6,585 nucleotides of DNA from JAENWH01 sp038248745 (GTDB lineage: Bacteria > Bacillota > Clostridia > Peptostreptococcales > Anaerovoracaceae): assembly GCA_038248745.1 (NCBI GenBank), contig JBBRXC010000094.1, positions 1 to 6,585 on the forward strand, given 5' to 3'. Made by a program: the position numbers and the translations under genes. Below are positions 1 to 5,797 of this stretch, one piece after another. The notes below the pieces were generated by a model. It was not told where the DNA came from and did not search any database. It saw only the letters and a list, made by a program, of their open reading frames with translations. How positions within the stretch are numbered: position 1 is the stretch's first letter; every line of letters begins with the position of its first letter.

Positions 1-2
1 TA

Positions 3-395
3 GCTTTTCAAGAAAGTATTTATGCGAATGCCAGTTGTATCATAGATAATGAGCCCAAATTGTTTTTTGACTCAATCGGTTTAGATCGGATGCTAATGCC
101 TACTAGAAATGAGGCTTGGACAAGACGATACTATGATAGTTATCTTGAAAAAATATTATCTCATGATACTATTCATAATACAAAAATAATGGAGACGCTC
201 ATTGAATATGTAAAAAGCAACGGCGATATAAAGCTAACTGCAAAAAATAGATTTCAGCATAGCAATACAATCAGGTACCAACTGGAAAAAGTAAAAAAAA
301 TACTGAATATTGATGAAAACCTTGAAAGTTACCCTGAAATCTTTATTTTTATCAGATTATATCAAATCAATAAAATTTTAAATCGAGAAACATAA
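3..395 (+). CDS. PucR-type transcriptional regulator, C-terminal part (5' end outside window)
   Basis: The frame is open from the first bases of the window, so only the last 130 codons of a larger gene are seen; the internal TTG at 60 is not a start. The fragment matches the C-terminal half of PucR/CdaR-family regulators: a FFDSIGLDRML segment (usual form Y-x-D-L-G-x-x-x-L-L), a long helix, then the helix-turn-helix region around LTAKNRFQHSNTIRYQLEKV, whose H-S-N-T-I-R-Y-Q-L core is the family hallmark (H-x-N-T-x-x-Y-R-L). In this family the C-terminal HTH binds DNA and the missing N-terminal part senses the effector. Members often control nearby purine or amino-acid catabolic genes. It ends 168 bases before two overlapping enzyme genes on the same strand, so local control of these is a reasonable inference. 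The effector cannot be deduced. Confidence 0.85.
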   Translation, partial: AFQESIYANASCIIDNEPKLFFDSIGLDRMLMPTRNEAWTRRYYDSYLEKILSHDTIHNTKIMETLIEYVKSNGDIKLTAKNRFQHSNTIRYQLEKVKKILNIDENLESYPEIFIFIRLYQINKILNRET

Positions 396-404
396 ATTGT
401 GAAA

Positions 405-434
405 AGTACAAAAAAACCTAAGGATCTTTGTACT
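405..434. promoter_or_regulatory. Nested inverted repeat, possible operator
   Basis: A perfect 8-base inverted repeat, AGTACAAA (405-412) and TTTGTACT (427-434), flanks 14 bases that contain a second small dyad, CCTAAGG (417-423). It lies just after the PucR-like gene and upstream of the PLP-enzyme gene. No T-run follows, so it is a poor intrinsic terminator. A regulator operator, perhaps for the adjacent PucR-like protein, is the better guess; this is inference. Confidence 0.4.
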
Positions 435-443
435 GCCAACCAA

Positions 444-481
444 TTGCAAAAGGCCTACTTTTCATATAAAGTATAGCTATA
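444..481 (+). promoter_or_regulatory. Possible weak promoter and 10-base palindrome before the PLP-enzyme gene
   Basis: TTGCAA (444-449) and TATAAA (465-470) are separated by 15 bases, which is short for a housekeeping promoter. The perfect palindrome TATAGCTATA follows directly (472-481) and would overlap the start-site region. The spacing is suboptimal, which would fit a promoter needing an activator, but A+T richness makes chance matches likely. Confidence 0.25.
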
Positions 482-503
482 TAAATTTAATTGTAGAAAA
501 TAT

Positions 504-542
504 TTCACAAATCGGGACGGATTTAGCCGTAATGTGTGTGAA
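504..542 (+). promoter_or_regulatory. Leader inverted repeats upstream of the PLP-enzyme gene
   Basis: TTCACA (504-509) is complementary to TGTGAA (537-542), and inside lies ACGG (517-520) paired with CCGT (527-530) across a 6-base loop. Together they could form an imperfect two-part hairpin in the leader, or a protein-binding dyad, ending 8 bases before the ribosome binding site at 551-557. No known riboswitch class was recognised. Confidence 0.3.
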
Positions 543-563
543 GAGTAATTAAAGGAGTAAGAG

Positions 564-1841
564 ATGAGAGATTTTAAATTTAAGGTAGATGAAATCAGAG
601 AGCAGTTTCCAGCATTAAGCAAAACGGTAAACGGTATTCCGGCGGCATTTTTAGATGGTCCTGGGGGAACTCAGGTGCCGAGAAGAGTGGTTGAAAAAAT
701 TAATGATTATTTATATTACAGAAATGCCAATTCACATGGTGTTTTCAAAACTTCCGTGGAGAGTGATCATTTATACTGGCAGGCAAGAGAAGTGTATGCT
801 GATTTTTTAAACTGTAGCCCAGAAGAGGTGGCATTTGGCGCAAACACTTCCTCAAATAATTTCAAATTGGCTTTGGGACTTGTAAGGACCATGAAGCCTG
901 GCGATGAAGTGCTGATCACAGATATTGATCATGAGGGAAACCGGTCACCATGGAGAACCCTGGAGGATTTTGGTATTGTGGTGAAAAGCGTTAAAATCAA
1001 TACAGATACAATCACTTTAGACTTTGAGGATTTCAAGGCAAAGCTTTCAGATAAAACAAAGGTTTTTGCCATCAACTGGGCAGCAAACTCTTGCGGCACC
1101 ATTTCCGATGTGAAAAAATTCATTGATGAAGCGCATAAGGTTGGGGCGATTACGGTGGTAGATGCTGTGCATTACGCACCCCATAGACCAATTGACGTGA
1201 AGGCGATTGATACAGATATTCTTCTTTGCTCCGCCTATAAATTTTTTGGCCCGCATCTGGGAATCATGTATGTGAAAAAGTCTGTGGGCGAAGTCATTAA
1301 AACTGTTCGGGTGATCGCTGATGACAATACTGAAATGCCATTTAAGTTTGAAACGGGAACGCCAGCTATGGAGCTTGCTGCAGGAGCGGCAGAAGCTGTT
1401 GAATTTATTGCAGATATCGGCAGAACACATGAAGAATACTTTACTGAGGAATTAAAAGGACTTACAGGAAGAAGAAGATTTGTGGTTGCCGGAATGATGG
1501 CAATTGATGAATATGAGACAGTTTTGGCAGTTCAGCTTAGAACGGAACTTGCCAAAATCCCAGGGTTAAAGGTGTTTGGACCTGAAGCCGGCCATCCAAG
1601 AACTTCAACAGTATCCTTCAATATAGAGGGAGTGAACTCCAACGAAGTGGCAAAATTTCTTGCGGAAAAAGGGATATTCGTCTGGGACGGAGATTATTAC
1701 GCCATAGAAACCATCACAAATGTTCTGAAGCTTGAAGCCAGCGGCGGACTGGTTAGAATTGGGCTTGCGCCATATAATATTCAAAGCGAAATAGATCGTA
1801 CCATTCAGGCCGTGAAGGAATTCGTCGCATGGAAAAGATGA
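564..1841 (+). CDS. Class V PLP-dependent enzyme, cysteine desulfurase-like (VC1184-type), lacking the usual catalytic cysteine
   Basis: 425 residues, a full-length fold-type I (aminotransferase class V) protein. The start is supported by AAAGGAG at 551-557, six bases before ATG. Visible landmarks are FLDGPGGTQVP (29-39), the substrate-side N-S-H-G stretch (56-59), GANTSSNN (92-99), DIDHEGN with H123, VVDAVHYAPH (198-207) with the PLP-binding D200 and H203, and SAYKFFGPH (223-231) with Schiff-base K226. True SufS/CsdA enzymes carry a catalytic Cys in an R-x-G-H-H-C loop near the C-terminus; here that region reads IFVWDGDYYA (371-380), with no Cys. The only cysteines are at 84, 177 and 222, none in that loop. 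The overall pattern fits the 'cysteine desulfurase-like, VC1184' subfamily, whose reaction is, to my knowledge, not established. Sulfur transfer is therefore doubtful; another PLP reaction on an amino acid is more likely. The gene overlaps the downstream dehydrogenase gene by 13 bases, implying co-expression. Confidence 0.88.
   Translation: MRDFKFKVDEIREQFPALSKTVNGIPAAFLDGPGGTQVPRRVVEKINDYLYYRNANSHGVFKTSVESDHLYWQAREVYADFLNCSPEEVAFGANTSSNNFKLALGLVRTMKPGDEVLITDIDHEGNRSPWRTLEDFGIVVKSVKINTDTITLDFEDFKAKLSDKTKVFAINWAANSCGTISDVKKFIDEAHKVGAITVVDAVHYAPHRPIDVKAIDTDILLCSAYKFFGPHLGIMYVKKSVGEVIKTVRVIADDNTEMPFKFETGTPAMELAAGAAEAVEFIADIGRTHEEYFTEELKGLTGRRRFVVAGMMAIDEYETVLAVQLRTELAKIPGLKVFGPEAGHPRTSTVSFNIEGVNSNEVAKFLAEKGIFVWDGDYYAIETITNVLKLEASGGLVRIGLAPYNIQSEIDRTIQAVKEFVAWKR
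1814..1820 (+). promoter_or_regulatory. Ribosome binding site that decides the dehydrogenase start
   Basis: GAAGGAA lies inside the end of the PLP-enzyme gene and ends 8 bases before the ATG at 1829. A second in-frame ATG at 1838 forms an ATGA overlap with the upstream stop, but is 17 bases from this site and lacks a well-placed one of its own. The 1829 start is therefore preferred; the two differ by only three residues. Confidence 0.6.
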
Positions 1842-2869
1842 AAAAAATTAAACTGCTGCTTTTAGGCTTCGGTAACGCAGGCCAGGCCTTTGCTAAACTG
1901 CTACTTGATAAAAGAAAACAGATTGCAGATCAATTCAACTGTGAAGTGGAAGTTGTTGCAATAATAACTCGGAGCAGAGGAAGTCTAGTTGATTCAAATG
2001 GAATAGATCTTGAAAAAGCCTGCCTTGACATACAATTAACTGGCAAATTTGATGAGGGGTGTGAAGCGTTTACTTCTATTTCATCAATGGATGCTGCAAG
2101 GCAAATTGATTATGATGTACTGCTTGAGTTGACTCCTCTTGAGATTTTTACAGGGCAGCCGGCGATTAACCACATAAAAGTAGCATTTGAAAGGAAAAAG
2201 AATGTCATTACGGCGAATAAGGGGCCAATCGCTTGGGCGTTTAAAGAACTTCAGGAGACTGCAGAGAAACAAGGATGTCTGTTTTTCTATGAAACAACAG
2301 TGATGGATGGCACCCCAATTTTTAACCTTATGCAACAAACCTTAAGAATGTGCAAAGTAATTGAAATAAATGGCATATTAAATACAACAACAAATTTTGT
2401 CCTCGAAGAGATGGCGAAGGGAAAAGACTACGAAACCATCATCACAGAAGGAAAGCGGCGAGGATTCATCGAGGCTGACCCTGCAATGGACATTGAAGGA
2501 TGGGATGCGGCGGCCAAGGTAACAGCACTTCTAAATGTACTTATGAGCGCAAATATAACACCAAAAGATATAGATAGAACGGGAATAGAAAACATAACTG
2601 CGGAAGACATCAAGGCTGCCGATGAAAAAGGCTGCGTTATTAAATTAATATGTAACGGAAGCATAATAGAAGGACAAGTTAAAGGTAGCGTAAGGCCGAT
2701 GGAAATTAGAAAAAATGAATTGTTTGCAACTATTGACGGTACATCCTCAGTGATATCAATCACCACAGATTTAATGGGTAAGTTATCAATTGTAGAGCAC
2801 GCACCAGAAATTGAGCAAACAGCATATGGAATTTTCAACGATTTGTTAAGAATATTATCTGAAAAATAA
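1829..2869 (+). CDS. Homoserine dehydrogenase-like NAD(P)-dependent oxidoreductase, short form without ACT domain
   Basis: 346 residues. Homoserine dehydrogenase interconverts aspartate semialdehyde and homoserine with NAD(P)H. Visible are a Rossmann motif GFGNAGQ (13-19), TANKGPIA (128-135) with K131, and the catalytic segment EADPAMDIEGWDAAAK (215-230). In that segment E215, D226 and K230 have the same spacing as the catalytic Glu, Asp and Lys of yeast homoserine dehydrogenase (208, 219, 223). The protein stops about 110 residues short of the long bacterial form, which ends in a regulatory ACT domain; nothing suggests truncation, as similar short forms exist in archaea, Thermus and yeast. 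Two motifs deviate from the common enzyme: NTTTNF (185-190) replaces N-G-T-T-N-Y, and MDGTP (159-163) replaces G-G-G-x-P. No thrB or thrC lies beside it; its partner is the overlapping PLP-enzyme gene. It could be a real homoserine dehydrogenase or a paralogue acting on a related hydroxy-amino acid or semialdehyde. Confidence 0.8.
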   Translation: MEKMKKIKLLLLGFGNAGQAFAKLLLDKRKQIADQFNCEVEVVAIITRSRGSLVDSNGIDLEKACLDIQLTGKFDEGCEAFTSISSMDAARQIDYDVLLELTPLEIFTGQPAINHIKVAFERKKNVITANKGPIAWAFKELQETAEKQGCLFFYETTVMDGTPIFNLMQQTLRMCKVIEINGILNTTTNFVLEEMAKGKDYETIITEGKRRGFIEADPAMDIEGWDAAAKVTALLNVLMSANITPKDIDRTGIENITAEDIKAADEKGCVIKLICNGSIIEGQVKGSVRPMEIRKNELFATIDGTSSVISITTDLMGKLSIVEHAPEIEQTAYGIFNDLLRILSEK

Positions 2870-2918
2870 AAAATATTAGCCTGTTAAAATGATTATCTGA
2901 ACAATAAAAAATGTCAGC
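2844..2918 (+). repeat. Imperfect tandem duplication across the dehydrogenase stop codon
   Basis: Bases 2844-2880 and 2882-2918 match at 31 of 37 positions (period 38); the cores 2854-2880 and 2892-2918 match at 24 of 27. Both copies include ATTATCTGAA followed by an ATAAAAAAT stretch, so the second is a decayed copy of the gene's 3' end including its stop. Replication slippage is a likely origin. No function is evident. Confidence 0.6.
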
Positions 2919-3003
2919 AAAATGTTTATAGAGAACACTATGTTGATATTTTTTTGTTTATTATTAACATAAGTGTATAAAACGACACATTTTAAGGGTA
3001 TAA

Positions 3004-3063
3004 TTAACATTAAATTAACGAAATTAACAAAGAATTAACAGTAGCCTTAATGATGACTTAACA
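3004..3063 (+). promoter_or_regulatory. Array of six PhoP/PhoB boxes upstream of pstS
   Basis: TTAACA-like hexamers start at 3004 (TTAACA), 3015 (TTAACG), 3024 (TTAACA), 3035 (TTAACA), 3047 (TTAATG) and 3058 (TTAACA). The steps are 11, 9, 11, 12 and 11 bases, about one helical turn, so all lie on nearly the same DNA face. In Bacillus subtilis, PhoP~P binds direct repeats of TT(A/C/T)A(C/T)A spaced by roughly five bases, usually four for two dimers; six would fit three dimers. The array ends 9 bases before a -10 element, as in known Pho-activated promoters. A lone extra TTAACA at 2964-2969 is 40 bases upstream and off the array. Activation by a PhoPR/PhoBR-type two-component system under phosphate starvation is inferred with good support. 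Confidence 0.85.
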
Positions 3064-3072
3064 GGGGAAGTA

Positions 3073-3078
3073 TATGAT
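3073..3078 (+). promoter_or_regulatory. Probable -10 element of the pst promoter
   Basis: TATGAT sits 9 bases after the last Pho box, with no good -35 hexamer at 17 bases upstream. This is expected when PhoP binding substitutes for the -35 contact. Transcription would begin near 3085, leaving a leader of about 44 bases before pstS. The exact start is inferred. Confidence 0.55.
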
Positions 3079-3128
3079 GTACATGTAGTAAAAAATCAAC
3101 AACCCCTTAAAGAAAGAAGGAGACTTAA

Positions 3129-3998
3129 ATGAAAAGTAGAATGATGAATAAGATGAAAAAGACGTTAATAATTGGTTTGATAGTATCATTATCCATGACA
3201 GGACTGGCAGCATGCAGCGGCGGAAACTCGGAAACAGAAGCCGGTGGAAGTTTAGTAACGGCAGGTTCAACATCAGTGCAACCTCTGTCGGAGGAATTAG
3301 CAGCAGTTTTTATGGAGGCTAATCCGGGCTACACAGTAGACGTGCAGGGTGGCGGTTCAGGACAGGGAATTAAATCTATACAAGAAGGAATTGCAGACAT
3401 CGGAGCACTTTCAAGAAATCTTAAAGATGATGAAAAAAGCTTGATTTCAGAAGAAGTGACGATTGCATTAGACGGTATAGCCGTCATAGTTAATAAAGAA
3501 TCGGCAGTAAATGATTTATCACTTGAACAAATCAGACAAATTTTCGCTGGAGAAATAACCAACTGGAAAGATGTGGGCGGAATTGATGCTCCTATAACAG
3601 TAGTATCAAGAGAAGAAGGATCTGGAACAAGGGGAGCTTTTGTCGACATCACAAAGGTGCTTACAAAAGATGCTGCCGGGAATGAATTGGATATGACAGC
3701 AGCAGATGCATTAATTCAGCCATCAACGGGTTCGGTAAAAACAACTGTATCTTCAACACCAAATACTATTGGGTATGTTTCACTTGGCTCACTGGATGAT
3801 TCAGTAAAAACAGTAAATGTTGAAGGAGTAGCGCCAACAATCGAAAAAGTTAAAGATGGAACTTATAAAATAGCAAGACCATTCATCTATGTGTTAGGGG
3901 ATACTGTTTCGGAAGCAGTACAAATGTATTTAGACTTTGTCTTAAGTGAGGAAGGCCAAGCAGTAGTAGCAGATAATGGATTTATACCGGTGAAATAA
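3129..3998 (+). CDS. pstS: Phosphate ABC transporter, phosphate-binding lipoprotein PstS
   Basis: 289 residues; captures inorganic phosphate outside the membrane and delivers it to PstCA. The start is set by AGAAGGAG at 3115-3122, six bases before ATG. A charged N-terminus (KSRMMNKMKK), a hydrophobic stretch (about 12-25) and lipobox LAAC (26-29) mark a lipoprotein anchored at Cys29, followed by a Gly/Ser/Glu-rich linker. Ligand-binding segments typical of PstS are AGSTSVQP (45-52), QGGGSGQG (73-80), SRNL (95-98), LDG with D115, and REEGSGTRGAF (161-171), which supplies the Ser, Arg and Thr contacts. It is the first gene of the pst operon, directly behind the Pho box promoter. The stop is only one base before the pstC start, so no intergenic stem-loop separates receptor from permease expression. 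The family assignment is secure. Confidence 0.97.
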   Translation: MKSRMMNKMKKTLIIGLIVSLSMTGLAACSGGNSETEAGGSLVTAGSTSVQPLSEELAAVFMEANPGYTVDVQGGGSGQGIKSIQEGIADIGALSRNLKDDEKSLISEEVTIALDGIAVIVNKESAVNDLSLEQIRQIFAGEITNWKDVGGIDAPITVVSREEGSGTRGAFVDITKVLTKDAAGNELDMTAADALIQPSTGSVKTTVSSTPNTIGYVSLGSLDDSVKTVNVEGVAPTIEKVKDGTYKIARPFIYVLGDTVSEAVQMYLDFVLSEEGQAVVADNGFIPVK

Positions 3999-3999
3999 A

Positions 4000-4890
4000 A
4001 TGAATGTATACGAAAAAGCTATAGAAAAATTAATACTAATCAGTGCCATTGTTACAACAGTATCAGTGGCACTGATTACTGTTTTTATATTTAAGACGGG
4101 TATGCCGATACTATTGCAATATGGGGTGTTAGAGTTTATAACAGGATCCAACTGGAGCCCAACAAATGAAATTTTTGGTATCCTGCCATTAATTATAGGA
4201 ACCTTAGCTGTGACCTTAGGGTCTTTGATTATAGGAGTCCCCACAGGAATAGCCTGTGCCGTCTATTTGTCAGAAATTGCCTCTAAAAAAACTGCCGGGC
4301 CTTTTAAAGCCGCAATCGAGTTGTTGGCAGGAATTCCTTCGGTTGTTTACGGCTTTTTTGGATTAATTATTTTGGTTCCCGTAATAAGAAACTATATCCT
4401 TCCAATATTTCAAAGATTTAACCCAGAGTTAAATACGAGCGGATTCAGCATTCTGGCAGGTGCTGTTATTCTTGCCATCATGATATTACCTACCATTGTA
4501 AGTTTATCAGAAAACGCAATTACAGCAGTTCCGCCGGAATTCAGAGAAGCTTCTCTGGCTTTAGGTGCAAATAAAAGAGAAACAATCATGAAGGTCATCA
4601 TACCTGCTGCAAAATCAGGAATATTTTCATCTATAATCCTTGCGATGGGCAGAGCAATTGGTGAAACCATGGCTGTTCTTTTAATCACGGGTAATGTGGC
4701 ACAGATGCCGGGCAGTATTTTAGATCCGGTTGCAACCCTGACGGGTACAATAGCAATGGAAATGTCTTACGCCGGACCAACCCACCAGCAAGCCTTATTC
4801 GCAGTTGGCATTATACTATTCATTATCATCATGATATTGAATATTATGGCACAGGCAGTAATGAAAAAAATGGGGGGCGTAAACGGATGA
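4000..4890 (+). CDS. pstC: Phosphate ABC transporter permease PstC
   Basis: 296 residues; one of two permeases forming the phosphate channel in the cytoplasmic membrane. About six hydrophobic segments are visible, roughly at 12-32, 61-84, 106-128, 148-170, 207-230 and 264-286. The cytoplasmic coupling (EAA) loop, EASLALGANKRETI and onward (183-202), contacts the ATPase. It is followed by GRAIGETMAV (217-226), strongly conserved in PstC and PstA. PstC identity rather than PstA rests on gene order and on the TGSNWSPTNEIFGILP segment (48-63) typical of PstC. Translation probably uses the GGTGA at 3989-3993, inside the end of pstS and six bases from the ATG, so the two genes are likely translationally coupled. 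Length is normal for the family. Confidence 0.96.
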   Translation: MNVYEKAIEKLILISAIVTTVSVALITVFIFKTGMPILLQYGVLEFITGSNWSPTNEIFGILPLIIGTLAVTLGSLIIGVPTGIACAVYLSEIASKKTAGPFKAAIELLAGIPSVVYGFFGLIILVPVIRNYILPIFQRFNPELNTSGFSILAGAVILAIMILPTIVSLSENAITAVPPEFREASLALGANKRETIMKVIIPAAKSGIFSSIILAMGRAIGETMAVLLITGNVAQMPGSILDPVATLTGTIAMEMSYAGPTHQQALFAVGIILFIIIMILNIMAQAVMKKMGGVNG

Positions 4891-5714
4891 ATAAAAAATC
4901 AAAAAATGCAGTTTTTTATGGAATAATCGGTTTTCTTTCAGCCTTGGCCTTGATTAGCTTAATTTTAATAGTAGGCTTTATACTGGTAAGAGGGCTTCCA
5001 GGAATAACAATAGAATTTTTAAGCCAGTCTCCAAGCAAAATGGGAAAGGAAGGCGGTATATTTCCGATCATCATAGGTACTTTTTATGTGACACTTGTAG
5101 CATTGGTGATTGCAACTCCAATAGGAGTTGCTGCTGCCATTTATTTTAACGAATATTCCAGAAATACCAGAGGAGTCAGAATAATAAGGTTCTTCACGGA
5201 AGTACTGTCAGGAATCCCCTCTATCATATTTGGTCTTTTTGGGTTTGCCTTTTTCGTAGTTTTTTTAGGGCTTGGCTGGTCTATTCTTTCAGGAGGGCTA
5301 ACCCTTGCAATTATGATATTACCTACGCTGATCAGAGCGACGGAAGAGTCTTTAAAAACGGTTCCCATGTCGTATAGAGAAGGCAGCCTCTCTCTTGGAG
5401 CAACCAAATGGCAGACGATTGTAAAAGTAACCCTTCCTTGCTGCAAATCAGGGGTGTTAACAGGATTGATTCTTGGTATTGGAAGAGCCATTGGTGAAAC
5501 AGCTGCGGTTATGCTAACAATAGGCGGTTCCTTAAGAATGGCAGAATCCCTACTTGATCCAACCAGAAATATGGCATTGCATCTTTACATGCTGGCATCA
5601 GAAGGGCTTTCAGAAGAAAAAACCTATGCAACGGCAGCATTATTAATTATAATGGTATTAGTAATAAATACTATTGCCAACCAGATTTCTAGAAGAATGA
5701 TAAAACTAAGTTAA
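4887..5714 (+). CDS. pstA: Phosphate ABC transporter permease PstA
   Basis: 275 residues; the second membrane permease, pairing with PstC. Hydrophobic segments lie at about 9-33, 59-84, 108-127, 130-148, 188-212 and 246-266. The coupling loop EGSLSLGATKWQTIVKV (165-181) and GRAIGETAAVMLTIGG (199-214) are classic PstA features, as is GKEGGIFPIIIGT (53-65). The start codon overlaps the pstC stop (ATGA, 4887-4890). The upstream G-run GGGGGG (4872-4877) is only a makeshift ribosome binding site, so re-initiation after pstC is probable. Two adjacent cysteines (185-186) just after the coupling loop are a small oddity without obvious meaning. The following gene is separated by 83 bases, the widest gap inside this operon. 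Confidence 0.96.
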   Translation: MNKKSKNAVFYGIIGFLSALALISLILIVGFILVRGLPGITIEFLSQSPSKMGKEGGIFPIIIGTFYVTLVALVIATPIGVAAAIYFNEYSRNTRGVRIIRFFTEVLSGIPSIIFGLFGFAFFVVFLGLGWSILSGGLTLAIMILPTLIRATEESLKTVPMSYREGSLSLGATKWQTIVKVTLPCCKSGVLTGLILGIGRAIGETAAVMLTIGGSLRMAESLLDPTRNMALHLYMLASEGLSEEKTYATAALLIIMVLVINTIANQISRRMIKLS

Positions 5715-5760
5715 TAATCGGAGAGGGCTTAGTGGCGCACTTTGATTAGATAAGTATAAG

Positions 5761-5786
5761 TAAAAAGAGACCTTTTTATAAAGGAG
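5761..5786 (+). promoter_or_regulatory. Alternative hairpins around the pstB ribosome binding site
   Basis: TAAAAAG (5761-5767) pairs perfectly with CTTTTTA (5772-5778) around loop AGAC. A competing stem, CCTTT (5771-5775) with AAAGG (5780-5784), would cover the pstB ribosome binding site AAAGGAG (5780-5786). The stems share bases and cannot form together. Both are short and A+T-rich, so a regulatory role is only a possibility. The ribosome binding site itself is clear, though 11 bases from the ATG at 5798, slightly far. Confidence 0.35.
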
Positions 5787-5797
5787 AAAAGCACAAT

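Noticed and set aside
1047..1430. Open frame of 127 codons on the - strand
   Set aside because: It lies wholly inside the PLP-enzyme gene, has no recognisable domain, is rich in Cys, His and Ser as antisense translations often are, and has no promoter context.
564..1841. Assignment as iscS/sufS iron-sulfur cysteine desulfurase
   Set aside because: No catalytic cysteine in the expected loop and no sufU, iscU or other Fe-S assembly gene beside it.
2428..2838. Open frame of 136 codons on the - strand
   Set aside because: It is antisense to the catalytic part of the dehydrogenase, whose conserved motifs explain the sequence; no independent coding evidence.
2921..2955. Possible intrinsic terminator after the dehydrogenase gene (ATAG/CTAT stem, then T7 at 2949-2955)
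   Set aside because: The stem is about five weak pairs and is separated from the T-run by unpaired bases, so it is not a convincing terminator.
2999..3004. TATAAT as the pst -10 element
   Set aside because: A perfect hexamer, but it has no acceptable -35 upstream and sits at the upstream edge of the Pho boxes, which would then lie downstream of the start site; TATGAT at 3073-3078 fits activation better.
3004..3063. TTAACA repeats as a CRISPR-like or iteron array
   Set aside because: Units are six bases at about one helical turn, far too short for CRISPR, and the position before pstS matches a Pho box array rather than a replication origin.
3074..3088. Mini open frame (Met-Met-Tyr-Met-stop) after a GGGGAAG stretch, as an upstream leader peptide
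   Set aside because: It overlaps the probable -10 element and start site, so it would not be fully transcribed from the Pho promoter.
4410..4688. Antisense open frames in the pstC, pstA and pstB region
   Set aside because: They mirror the strongly conserved transporter genes and show no domains of their own.
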